Part shown: piece after piece, positions 33,401-43,830 of the stretch | Layout: the number at the start of each line of letters is the position of its first letter | How positions within the stretch are numbered: the stretch's first letter is position 1 | Source of the DNA: Cycas panzhihuaensis | Lineage: Eukaryota; Cycadophyta | Reading direction: 5' to 3' | Assembly (NCBI GenBank): GCA_023213395.1 | Contig: CM041465.1 | Span: 124,069,741-124,133,740, forward strand | Length of the DNA: 64,000 nt | The notes under the pieces: model-generated | Told to the model about the DNA's origin: nothing | What the model saw: only the letters and a program-made list of their open reading frames with translations | Databases searched by the model: none | Translations under genes and position numbers: made by a program

Positions 33401-34482
33401 GACACATAGTAAGTAAAGAAGGATTGTTAACAGATCCAGCCAAAGTATCTGCAATCCTACATTTTCCGGTACCACTCACGAAGAGGCAATTGAAGGGATT
33501 CTTGGGACTAATTGGATATTATAGAAAATTCATTAGGGGGTACGCATGCATATCAAGACCTCTTGAGGAGTTGTTAAAGAAGAATGCTGAATGGGATTAG
33601 ACAGAAGAACAACAGCAAGCATTTGAAGCATTGAAGAAAGATATAATATCAGCACCTATACTACGGTTTCCCGATTGGAAGAAAATCTTCCATGTGCACG
33701 TCAATGCCTCGCAATACGCTATTGGATGCGTCTTGGCACAAACAAGTGATGAAAAAGTGGATTATCCGATATACTTTGCAAGATGGAAGCTCACGAAAGC
33801 ATAACAGAATTATACCACAATGGAAAAAGAAGCTCTCGGAATCATGTATGCATTGCAGAAATTCCAACACTGCCTGTTATCAAATCCATTCCTGTTCTTC
33901 ATCAACCATCAAGCACTCATGTACCTAGTAAATAAACCAATAATGAGGTGATAGATTAGCAGGTGGTTAATGTTATTTCAAGAATTCTCCTTTAAAATCA
34001 TTGTGAAACCAGGAAAAGCTCACATCATCCTCGACCAATTATCAAGAATTCCAAATGGGGAAAATGCTACAGGGGTGCCAGATAATTTTCTTAACGCTGC
34101 ATTATTCAGTGTAGAGGCAGTACCAACAAACTGGTATGAGGGAATACCAGAATACTTAGTAACTAGGGAGGTACCACCAGAATTAGACCACACAGAACAA
34201 CAGAATTCTGTGAGAAAAGCAGAGCCATACCAATTGATAAAAGGGGAGTTATACAAAGTAGGACCAGATGAGGTGTTACAGCGGTGCATCAGGCCACATG
34301 AGGTCAACCAAATTATGGCCCAAGCACATGAAGGCATAGCACGAGGACACATGGGGAAGTTAGCGACATGGAGGAAGATTTTGATGTCAGGATTTTGGTG
34401 GCCATCAATGTTCAAGGACGTAAGAAGGTGGATCCAAGCATGCGCCTATTGTCAAAGAGTTGGGAAACCTAATCGGTAAAAT
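33376..34482 (+). pseudogene. GypB RNase H and integrase zinc domain
   Basis: Continues RT in the next frame: LLGHIVSKEGLLTDPAKVSA, FLGLIGYYRKFI near 33505, then a TAG (33598-33600). RNase H shows VNASQYAIGCVLAQ near 33695, where the first catalytic Asp is Asn, TTMEKEALGIMYAL near 33820 and INHQAL near 33900 (Asp to Asn). More stops lie near 33803 and 33949. The integrase zinc domain is AHEGIARGHMGKL near 34320 with CAYC near 34440 (HHCC intact), up to a stop near 34480. The two Asp-to-Asn changes would abolish RNase H. Confidence 0.88.
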
Positions 34483-35363
34483 TTCCAACCCCTACACCCA
34501 ATCTTACTTCTAGCGCCGTTCGAAAAATGGGAGCTCGATTTCGTCGGACCAATCAAACCAACTGCCTGGTGATCCCAATCCTGATTTATCCTAGTGGCAT
34601 GACTAAATAGGTGGAAGCGAGGGCGTTAAGGAAAGCAAACTCAGAAAGTATAGCCCGATTTCTTTATGAAGTGATTATTACGAGATTTGGATGCCCTTTA
34701 GAAATTGTAAGTGATCAAGGGGCCCATTTTCTCAACCAAACCATAGAGGTGTTCACATCAACTTTCATGATAAGCCATAGGAAGTCCATGCCATACTACC
34801 CAAGGGCAAATGGGCAAGCAAAAAGCTCAAATAAGACTATCGAGAATTGTCTAAGGAAGATCTGCGACGTAGGAAGATCCAACTCAGCCGAGAAACTTCC
34901 ATCAGTATTATGGGCTTTCAGAACAACGTACAAAAAATCAACCAGGCAAACACCATTTTAGCTAGTCTATAGAACATAAGCCATCATTCCTAGAGAATTC
35001 GAGATACCAAGCCTGAGAACCGCTATGCAATGTTGCTTAGACGACTTCCACTCCTTACGACAGAGATTAGAAGAATTTGTGAGACTAGAAAAAAAGAGGT
35101 ATATGGCAAAATGGTTACAAAATATAGAAAAACAACGACAAAAGGCGTGGCACGATCAACACCTATGCAACCCACAGTTTAAGGAAGGTGACCAAGTCCT
35201 TCTCTACGACAGCAAGTTCAGAATGCACCCCGGCAAGCTTAAAATGAGATGGTTAGGACCTTATATTGCAGAACAAGTCTTTGAAAATGGGTCTGTACAA
35301 TTGCGGGAAATCGATGGACCATTGTTACCAACCCGAGTGAATGGTAGCCGACTGAAACTGTAG
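34483..35363 (+). pseudogene. GypB integrase core and C-terminal GPY/F domain
   Basis: The core starts WELDFVGPIKP near 34536 (catalytic D1). A frameshift and stops follow up to 34610. Then come CPLEIVSDQGAHFLNQTI near 34690-34745 (catalytic D2) and YYPRANGQAKSSNKTIENCL near 34795. There the catalytic glutamate is lysine (AAA at 34821-34823), so strand transfer would fail. LWAFRTTYKK lies near 34907. The tail (35025-35363, open) has QFKEGDQVLLYDSKF and RWLGPYIAEQVFENGSVQL, the GPY/F module found in many gypsy integrases. No chromodomain follows. Confidence 0.9.
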
Positions 35364-35640
35364 GTCGATTAGAAGGAATTACCAGCCGGATCAGCTGGTT
35401 GTATCATACGTGTTGCATGACGTTGAGGCAAATTAGATTGCCTTGATACCGGAATATGATCCAGTTCGGTATGGAAGCATAAAATTACAAAAAAATCAAA
35501 AAACAAGAAAAAGAATTGAACTCATACCATATACATAAGCAATAGGAAAAATCATCAAAAGAAGGATATATCGTGATGAAAAGAATCAAGAATGAGATGG
35601 AATTCTGTCAAAGAAGCCAGATTTTTCACACATGTACCAA
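35364..35640 (+). other. Spacer after GypB integrase
   Basis: No reading frame of note. It separates integrase from the tandem array. Confidence 0.5.
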
Positions 35641-35960
35641 CAAAACACACTATACGTACCAGGAAAGTATGTTACCAGGTACGCACTATGTAAAATAAGC
35701 CAAAATACACTATACATACTAGAAAAGTACACCACCGGGTACGCACAGTTAAAAAAAGGTGAATAAGTCATTCAAAATACATTATACGTACCAAAAACGT
35801 ATGCTACTGGGTACGCACAGTTAAAAAAGTAAATAAGTTAATCAAATTATATTATATGTACCTTAAAAGTATGTTGTCGGGTACGCATAAGACAAAAGGC
35901 CGAATAAGACGAACATATATAGTATGTACCTGCAAGCATTCTCGCACAGTACACAACAGA
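35641..35960 (+). repeat. Tandem array of about 4.5 units (60-72 bp) with GTACC/GGTACG arms in GypB
   Basis: Units start near 35641, 35701, 35773, 35843 and 35909. Each has the layout caaaayac-wytatacgtacc, about 15 bases, then ggtacgca, then an A-rich part ending aataag. Within a unit cgtacc and ggtacg are inverted copies about 17 bases apart, so each can form a short hairpin. The array lies between integrase and the 3' ORF. Confidence 0.85.
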
Positions 35961-36171
35961 GAAAGGAGGACCATTCGGCTCGAATTCTCAGCAGCAAATA
36001 GCCAAAAGGAACCCTTGTGACCCAGGGAAGCAGAAGGACAAAATTCAGCACAAGTTTTGATGAATGCTTCAAGAAAACAGTGACCATTCCGAAAAAGGTA
36101 CGTACGTAGGGTTCGTATTGGTACTCCTTGGTTTTTTCAGTCCTATTTCTGGAATCCCATAGCCCGTCATC

Positions 36172-37098
36172 ATGAGAAGAGCACGTTGCCAAGAGACCTT
36201 CCTGCCCAAGTTATGGAAAGAGCTAGAGACATTGCCTTCCCAATTTCAAATTAAAGTCAAGAAGGCAGGTTGGGAAGAATATATATACTGCAACCCTCTC
36301 TATTGTGACCAAGAGCTTATGGAAAGCATCTTATTAGAGCTTAAAAAGGATGTGAAGAAGATCAAACTAGACGCAGAAATAATTCACCTAATAATAGGAC
36401 TTCCAAACGTAGGAGAGGTTCCTATGGCCACTAAAAGGTCAGAAGTGGACCGTGAGACTTGGTTGAAGGGGTTTTGCCAAGAAAACACTCAACTGACCTC
36501 AGGAGGGATTTAGGTGGTTGATATAAAAGATGCCAGGTTACAATGGGTAGCCAAAGTTATCAATTCTAAATTTTTATCAAAAAGAAAGTACACATACATT
36601 CCAGGAGGAATGATGCCAGTATTACCAAAGATCCAGGATGGAGAAAAGTTGGATTGGTCAGAATTCTTAGCGGTAAACATGAGACGACAAATTCAAGAAG
36701 TAATGACACACCCTTTCTGTCACCCTTCCTTGTTGTTAGCTATCCTATTTTATCAATGTCTAGGTGTACAGCTAACAAAAACAACAATCTCTCCAAATGA
36801 ACCACTTATAAAGCAATGGATGACTAAGTTTCCAGACACTACTCAGGACCAGGAATTGAGAAAAAGGATTCAAAAGAAAATGACCAAAGTTCTTAAATGG
36901 CTACAACAAACCCCCAGAACACCCATTCCTCATCGTGCCAAACAAACAATCCAAAAAAGCAGTAAAAGGAAGAAAGATGAAGAAGAACCTGAAGAGGAGG
37001 AAGAAGTGGAGCCCTCATTGGAAGAATGGGCAGAATTCCCTCCTGTAATGGAAACAGGAGAAACATCAGCGCCTTCTCCGTCAGATAATAAATCATGA
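36172..37098 (+). pseudogene. GypB extra 3' ORF of unknown function
   Basis: Plus-strand frame of about 308 codons downstream of integrase and before the polypurine tract, broken only by one TAG at 36511-36513. ATG 36172 is the most likely start. Blocks: ELETLPSQFQIKVKKAGWEE, AEIIHLIIGLPNVGEVPMA, VDIKDARLQWVAKVINSKFL, RQIQEVMTHPFCHPSLLLAI, and a C-terminal acidic run (residues about 265-285, mostly E). There is no signal peptide or clear membrane span. Position and content resemble the extra 3' frames of plant Tat/Athila-type gypsy elements, some of which carry a plant-transposon-protein domain. The match (CHPSLLLAILFYQCLGV like a PSLITALC motif) is weak and is my inference. Confidence 0.6.
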
Positions 37099-37272
37099 CA
37101 AATTATCCAATTAATCAAAGAAATGGAAGAAGGGTACAAACTAGAGATAGTTGCTCTTCAGGAAAATTAAGGAAAAGGATGCGATAATAGCGACACTTAC
37201 CCAAATAAATGAAGAAATTTTGGCTACAAAGGACTCATTAGTAGGGCAAGGGCAGCAAGAGTAGCCCTAAGA

Positions 37273-37287
37273 CAGAGAGGGGGAGGG
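37273..37287 (+). promoter_or_regulatory. GypB polypurine tract, about 70 nt from the LTR
   Basis: The purine run agagagggggaggg ends about 68 bases before the 3' LTR (37355) instead of touching it. The intervening bases hold aaaattttaaaaatttt and the small hairpin gagca-agga-tgctc. GypD has the same arrangement in reverse (44578-44666). Confidence 0.6.
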
Positions 37288-37354
37288 TATCCCAAAATTT
37301 TAAAAATTTTGTTGAGCAAGGATGCTCAAACCCATCATCTTGACCCGGGATAGA

Positions 37355-38176
37355 TGTTGGGACATATTTTGACACAATGGGCTATGTGGATACCAGAGAT
37401 AGGCTGTATGACCTTGGATGTGCAGGTACGGACCGTACGGAGGTACGCATGAGGTAGAAAAAGAGGAAAAACAACATTCTGGGTACGTATGACAGGTGCG
37501 TACCTGAAAAGGTATGCAACACAATATACGTACTTCTGACAGTACGCAAGGAGACGGAAAAGGTACACATGGCAGAACCTGATAGATGGATACCTGGAAT
37601 GACGTCAAACGTACATACGGACATACGGATGATTAAGACAGTAGCTAAGAAGATTAACTAATGACTAACAAAGAGGTATGCTTATGGCTGAAAGGGTACG
37701 ATTATGACAGGGAGTCATAACCCTTCAGCCAAAGGACACCAAGAAGGTGCATTTATGGGACTTCACAAGGACCATTCCGGTAGGGTGAGAGCCAAGTATT
37801 CAGACACTCGGCAGTACGGTAGCTAGTACGTATGCAACCAGCACAAAGCAGTGTATAATGATGTGTACTTTCCGGGAATGCATATGATGAAGAAGTATGT
37901 GGCTAGAATGCACAGGGAATGCATTCTAGCACCTATTGTATAAAGACTTATTGCTTAACGTGGAAATGTGGATTCTATGTGTTTTATGAGAATTGGATGA
38001 TGAATATGTGATGTTTATTGTATTGTTGTGTGTAAACTGTGACATGATTATATGGAATTATGAACAAATCTCTGTGATCTAAGTGTATGAACATATTGAT
38101 TGTATCCTAGACTAGACTGCCAGTGATAGCTTGACAAGTGTACTTATCTCAATAGGGAGATAAACCCAAGTCAACA
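37355..38176 (+). repeat. GypB 3' LTR (822 bp)
   Basis: Partner of 27603-28442, followed by CTATT. It lacks 14 bases (taaaggaagagtta) present at about 28209-28222 of the 5' LTR, removing the AATAAA motif. Confidence 0.93.
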
Positions 38177-38181
38177 CTATT

Positions 38182-38755
38182 CAATACACCACTTGAACCA
38201 AGCGAGAGTTCATTTGTAATTAAAATGCCATTAGCAATTCAAATTCTAGAGGTAGAAGGAATTATTCAAGTGAAAGCCCCTGCAAGTGATTCGCTATTCA
38301 AGAAGGAAGAGACAACACCAAAGGAAGGATTGTCACCCAAAGTTAACATAACAAGAGGAAGCATATTGACACCAAGGACACCTCTCAAGATGGCATACCC
38401 TCGATATCATAACGAAAGTGCATTCAACTATCTATTATTCAATGGGGTTACAGATGTAACAGAGCATTTGTACCTATTTAAGAACATGATTGAAGTAAGA
38501 AACATTACTAATGAGAAGGATATCAAAGGAAGATTTCTTTGCGCACTGAGTGGAGTGTTGTTGATGTGGTATAAAGAACTAGATGCAGCTACAAAAGCTT
38601 GGCAAATAATTTGTGATGCCTTCCAAGAGAGATTTTAGAAGTTACAAAGCAATGAGGCCATCTTGCAAGCAGTAGAGAATCTTAAGCAATGGTTAAGGGA
38701 ATCAATATTGGACTACTCAAGTCATATGTCTATTGTAGCCGCCAATATTACTAGT
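38182..38755 (+). pseudogene. GypA gag, continuation after GypB
   Basis: Resumes the GypA Gag frame. After a linker (IQILEVEGIIQVKAP) the capsid reads FNGVTDVTEHLYLFKNMIEV near 38440, GRFLCALSGVLLMWYKELDA near 38525 and ICDAFQERF near 38610, then a TAG at 38636-38638 and VAANI near 38740. It is homologous to GypB capsid (LRGVPLAWYKEL). It is cut at 38755 by the GypC 5' LTR, so the rest of GypA is missing from the window. Confidence 0.85.
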
Positions 38756-39246
38756 TGTTGGTACACATTTTGTTTATAAGTGTCACTATGTTATGACCAC
38801 AATATGTTCATAAGTGTCAATGTGTTATAAGAATGTTATTAATATCTCATGTAATATGTTGATAGATGGTCAGTTGTGAAAGGTTGTTACAATGGGTCAT
38901 CATATGTCGTATATTAAGAGAGTCAAGAACATCTTTGGGACCAGGGTTGGCTGTCAGGATTATAAGCCACTTTTTATGTTACAAGTCTTAGCACATGGTC
39001 TAGGTGTGAAACTAGTACTAGATGATCATCTGCTTAGGTCCATCTTGTGCTTGGTATTGTACATATTTTGATATAATCATAAGAGTATATATTGATGGTA
39101 CACTAATATATGTGAATGATTGTACCTATTAATTACTTCTCTCTGTTAGTAGTTGGATATTTGTACATATGGTTGAATAATGATGTTGCATTACAGAACC
39201 TCTCTATCCCTTTCTTCCTAGAAGAACCGGGAATAGTTAATCAACA
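38756..39246 (+). repeat. GypC 5' LTR (491 bp)
   Basis: The first 180 bases match 43646-43830 closely (cacattttgtttata, gttatgaccac/ta, aagaatgttattaatatctc, gtatattaagagagtc). It ends gttaatcaaca before a primer-site-like tggcatcattatc at 39249-39261, whose tRNA I cannot assign. Confidence 0.85.
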
Positions 39247-39261
39247 TCTGGCATCATTATC

Positions 39262-41296
39262 AATCTAGGAATGAGGTGGTTTAAGGAACGATCAAAATAA
39301 ATGATGATCTTGAATCCAAACATACAACTTGCCTTGTTGGATGATTTGATATTGATCCATATAACTAAAGAAGATTTTGAAGCTATAAGAAGAACAAAAA
39401 AATTCTTGCTACGACATGATATTGTTAGATATTATATGGATGACATTGTGGTAATACGACTGGAAGTACTCGCCAACATTCTACATCATGACAAGTTTTA
39501 AGTAATGCCCGGTTCAAGCATATAGAACGATCTCCGCACATTTTTAAGAAAAATGATGGAAAGTCGGATCATCAACAACAATTGAGACAATCTACAAGAA
39601 CCACAACATGCATTGCTGCTCAACAAAAAGATCGTTCACTAAATTAAAGAAATTGGGTGATTATAGATCATGTATGACAAATGTTGAGAAGATGGGAACA
39701 AAAACATGGACGAGATCAAGAATTGAAGGAGATCACAGATGCATTTGCACGATGAAGTCTCTAAGGACGTAGAATAGGAAGTACAAGTGATTAGTTATTT
39801 ACTATAGATGCCATCAAACAAAATTGCAAAATAAAGACAAGCCCTAGAGAAGGAAAATAGGGTCGATCCCCATTTGGAAAATTCTACGAACAACGACATG
39901 CTAATCACAAAGACACTAATCACAAACACGAAGACGAATTTAGACAATGAAGGCTCTTGCAATTAAGTTGAGCAAAATCTCAACTTAAACCAATCATGGC
40001 AACTCCTAAAGGTGGCAAGTAAAAACGACCAATATTCAACACAAACACAAATGAGGATCTAACATGTCACTACAACATGTCCGAAATGATCTAGATTGCA
40101 AATGGAGAAGCAGATAAGGACCACTGCCTTCAAGTTTTTCTAGCGACATGATATAGAAAATGAGTGGTACAAAGAGTTTGAAGAAGGTTATTTCACGAAA
40201 TGGAGTGACTTACACAATGCATTTGAAAAAGAAATTAGACTTCTACGAGACGATAGCAAGATGGTAGATCAGATATACAATTTAAAATAAGAAGCTAAAC
40301 AAACCATCATGAGTTCCAACACCAAATTAAAAAGCTTAGTCAAGAAAATAGAAAATGAAAAAGATGGTTTTTAAAAGGTATACTTCCAAAATATAGATGA
40401 ATACTTCTAGTGGTTCCACCTGCATCCTATCAAGAAGCAGTTGATTGAGCAATGAGTTTAGAAATAGAGAACAAGGCAGAATCATGGCATCAAATAAAAG
40501 TTTCTAAAAATGATAATAAGGAATAATCTTCTATTGAGTCATTACAGGAAGATTTGATGAAGATGATGAAAGACTTAACATGACAGCCTAAGGAGCGCTA
40601 ACAAGTGTGGTGCACCAAGTGCAAAATAAAGGGGCACATGGAAATGGAATGTCCAAAAACCTAGGAACTCAAATATTGTCGTATATGTAAAATGAGTAAC
40701 CATAATATAGACGAATGTGGATTTAATATTTGAGCATGAAGGCGATACGATCAAGACGCATTTCTAGCAAAGCGAGAACCCAATAGACCCTTTGGATGTG
40801 GGTAAGGAGGAAATTTTGGACATGGGCCTCGACAACTAGTACCAAGGGATTCCCAAGGACATCCCATGGTTCAATGTTTCAAATGTAAATTATGGGGGCA
40901 TTTCAACAGAGATTACCCAAATAAGGAAAATATTACAACTATGACCTTGTGTCGTTAGTGTGGTCTGGGGGATCATGACAATGATCACTGTATTCAACAG
41001 CAAAACAAATTTGTGAGTCGGGTTGAAATTGAGGGGTTGAAGACTCTCAATGACAAAACTCTTCCAGCTTATGTCATGTATGTAAGGAGAGTGAAGAAAC
41101 AAGAATATCCAAACCCTCAGGAGGAAAAAATTCGTGTTCAAGAAGCTAGGAATATGATCAAGTCCATACAAACACAACAACAACAAACAATCGAGACTAC
41201 ACTTTTGACAGAACAATCAAGAGAACTACACATTCTAACCAAAAGCAACCAACGCAAAGGGTTTATCAAACATCGGCTACAACAAGTGCACTAGTA
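39262..41296 (+). pseudogene. GypC gag with four zinc knuckles
   Basis: Badly decayed. The capsid trace at 40120-40240 reads WYKEFEEGYFTKWSDLHNAF, the gypsy capsid motif. Nucleocapsid has knuckles CTKCKIKGHMEMEC (near 40611), CRICKMSNHNIDEC (near 40678), CFKCKLWGHFNRDY (near 40876, last Cys lost) and a fourth with one Cys lost to a stop (near 40950). Four knuckles match the GypB layout. An open stretch at 41013-41294 holds the linker to protease, including a QQQQ run. The 39301-39501 frame is unassigned. Confidence 0.7.
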
Positions 41297-42294
41297 GATC
41301 AACTCCTACAAATGGAAGTTCCAATAAAGGTAGCAACTTTATTGTTATATGATCCAACTATCATACATACTATGATGACCCGAGTATAAGAGATACTTGA
41401 GAGAAATGAGCAAACCATGATGAACTAAAATTAGGTGGAGGAAAAAGAGCAATTACGAAGACAAATGATCATAGCAGAAGATTTTCATACTGGCAAACTC
41501 ATGGGAAATAACCCCAATGTGGACAATCCTCACGATGAACAACATGTTAAAACTATCGAAGTTGACCAAGATACAGAATTGACTATGCAAATGCTTGGAT
41601 GCAGTTTAGAACATATAGTGATGAACGAAGGAGTTGGGAGTTAACATCATACCAATAACCACTTGGAAGAGGTTGTGATAACTAACCTTGGGGCCACCAC
41701 AATTTCAGTTAAGGCCCACAGATCGACATGGAGTATAGCCTTTGGGAATGCTAATGGCGCAAAAGATCCAGATTGCAAATTGTGTTTGTCATAGACTTTG
41801 TAGTCATTTCAATGATTGATGGAATGCCGCCAACTTTTGACGCCTTACTAGGGTGACCATGGTTGCATGGTACAAGAGTCATTCAAAATTGAGGATGTAA
41901 TACACTCACAATCAAGCAAAATGGTAGGAAATTACTGCTAAATTTAAATCATCATACAATAAGTGAAGAACTTATAGATTCTAGTTCCTTAGATGATGAG
42001 GATGAGGGTTATGAGGATCAAAATGATTTAGATTCCCAAATAAAATCAAATGTGCATCACCCATTAGATGTACTTTTTGATGATGATAATAAATGTGAAC
42101 CTATAAAGGGTGTTTTGTATTTGGATCCCTATTTAGAAGATGAAGTAGGTTTTGATAATGGTTTATTTCACTGGAAACAAGAAGATTATGAAATATTTAC
42201 TCCATCGTGTTATAGAATTGATATTGAAATAGATGTTATGTCTTGGGCCATAATGCAACACAATCAAATTTCACATGCACAAATGAAAAATTGA
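41297..42294 (+). pseudogene. GypC protease region and acidic tail
   Basis: The retropepsin-like part is recognised from VIDGMPPTFDALLG near 41810-41855, followed after a stop by PWLHGTRVIQN (the ALLGRPWL motif). The DxG active-site triad upstream is hard to read (NLGATTISV near 41686 is a candidate). A strongly acidic tail follows, open from 42052 to 42294 (LDVLFDDDNKCEPIKGVLYL). It parallels the acidic tail of GypB protease. RT does not follow. Confidence 0.6.
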
Positions 42295-43627
42295 ATAAGT
42301 GAATTTAAGCACCGAGGCACTAATAAATCAAAAGGTTGTTCGTAAAAAGGCAAAGACAATAAAACCTATTATAGGCCAAGTAATGATGTGACGAAAAAAT
42401 GGAGACCAATCTTGAATTACAAAGACCATTCATATGAAATAAACACGAATTATTAATGGATAAATAAATAAAATAAATATTAAAAAAAGCATTAATGAAC
42501 GTGTTGTGGATGGCGAACGACCAACCATGACCCATTGTGATTGGCCAATCACGATGATCACGGTCGGTCAACCTGCAACCAGTTGATCCACATAACCTAA
42601 CCGACCTTGGTTGGTCGATCCACACTGTAACCAACATCAACATCAAGTGATAACTGACCATAATTGGCCAAGCTACACTATAATCTACCTTGATCAACCG
42701 ATCCACCGAGCCTTGTCGATCCATTTTATATAATGATTGTTGATCATCATTTCAACCTATTGATCATCATTCAAATCTCCAATCATCAGTCACACTATAT
42801 CAATCATTACTTTGACCTGGTTAATCACTATCTACAAAGTGCCAATCATCATCAATTTAACCTTGCCAATCACCATTCACAAAGTTTCGTGTTGATCATC
42901 ATCACTTAAAGATCGCTAATCAAGCCTACTGATCATCATCATTGAGTCAACCCTGTCAATCACTATCTACGAAGTTTCGATCATCATCACCAATTGAAGA
43001 TCATCAATCAAGCTTACCAATCATCATTCAAATCGGTTGATCACACAGCTGCCAATCATCATCATCGTATTTTTGGAAGTTGGCTAATTAGAGAAACAAC
43101 TCTTCATCTCTATTTTGTATGTCAATTTTCTTAATACAAATTGGCCCCCTTATCACTAACAATGCAAGGGCTCATCATTGCTAGAAGTTCAATGAATCAA
43201 CCACAAAAGGATAACCACTATGTTACTAATCGAAGGAGGAGTGGAATATTGAGGAAGAGTGAAATATTGAGGAGTGAAGTATTGATATGCACACGAGTTT
43301 TGAAGGAGAAAAATTAGAAAATAAAAGGATAAAAAGTGATCTATAAACAATAGATCTCTAGACTCAAGGAAGAATTACATAGATGCCACAAATAGATTGA
43401 TACTCTATCAGAAGAATTACAAGAAGATAAATTACAGCATGAACAAGTACTACAGGTGCTTAGTAAGGGAAATTGAAGATAGCAGCAAAAAGAAAGCTTA
43501 AATCCAGTAGCTTTCAAGTTGATAACCACTGCTCTGACTCGTGATTCAAGGCCCTCATCTGTAGCACACCATCCATAGTTACACCACATCACTTTTGTAG
43601 ACATTCCTGACCAACATGTTCAGAGCT
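42295..43627 (+). other. GypC 3' non-coding region with coiled-coil remnant
   Basis: Three parts: about 42300-42520 unassigned; 42520-43080 a worn repeat of aatcatcat/gatcaatc words; and 43330-43480 a plus-strand trace RLKEELHRCHK, then IDTLSEELQEDKLQHEQVL, which looks like a coiled coil. The coiled-coil position, just before the polypurine tract, is like the C-terminal end of the GypB 3' ORF region. Confidence 0.5.
42760..43075 (+). repeat. Degenerate (c)aatcatcat minisatellite in GypC
   Basis: Words such as gatcatcat, caatcatcat and aatcactatctac recur about every 30-50 bases (42739, 42764, 42785, 42846, 42894, 42930, 42973, 43022, 43056), with phrases like aaagtttcg repeated at 42878 and 42972. 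Confidence 0.7.
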
Positions 43628-43640
43628 TAAAAAAGGGAGA
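43628..43640 (+). promoter_or_regulatory. GypC polypurine tract
   Basis: aaaaaagggagaa lies 5 bases before the 3' LTR start TGTTGAGACAC. Confidence 0.7.
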
Positions 43641-43645
43641 ATAGA

Positions 43646-43830
43646 TGTTGAGACACATTTTGTTTATAGGTGTCGGGATGTTATGACCATATTATATTCA
43701 TAAGCGTCAAGGTGTTATGTAACAAGAATGTTATTAATATCTCATGTAATATGTTAACCAATGGTTAGTTGTGAAAGGTCGTTATGATGGGTCATCACAT
43801 GTAGTATATTAAGAGAGTCGAATACATTTT
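43646..43830 (+). repeat. GypC 3' LTR, truncated by GypD
   Basis: Matches the first 185 bases of the 5' LTR (38756-38940) and stops at aatacatttt where the GypD LTR begins. Confidence 0.85.

Larger units (their letters stand above)
27603..38176 (+). mobile_element. GypB: full-length Ty3/gypsy element with extra domains, inserted in GypA gag
   Basis: Plus-strand element of 10.6 kb. It has LTRs at 27603-28442 and 37355-38176, both with TGTTGGGA...GTCAACA ends, and identical 5-bp flanks CTATT (27598-27602 and 38177-38181). Order: primer site, Gag, nucleocapsid with four zinc knuckles, protease, a second capsid-like block, reverse transcriptase, RNase H, integrase with GPY/F tail, tandem repeat array, 3' ORF, polypurine tract. 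RT precedes integrase, which is the gypsy order. The first about 113 LTR bases differ at about 7 positions, mostly transitions, so the insertion is old but younger than its host. Two frameshifts and about ten stops break the coding part. Confidence 0.93.
38756..43830 (+). mobile_element. GypC: gypsy-type gag-protease element without RT, inserted in GypA gag
   Basis: The 5' LTR at 38756-39246 (TGTTGGTACA...ATCAACA) matches the truncated 3' LTR at 43646-43830. The interior codes for a zinc-knuckle Gag and a protease region. No RT, RNase H or integrase motif can be read in the remaining 1.3 kb. It looks like a non-autonomous element that would need enzymes from a relative. The right end is cut by the GypD LTR, so no target duplication can be checked. 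Confidence 0.75.

Noticed and set aside
35641-35960. Possible CRISPR-like array
   Set aside because: Units are degenerate, spacers are not unique and the locus is inside a plant retrotransposon.
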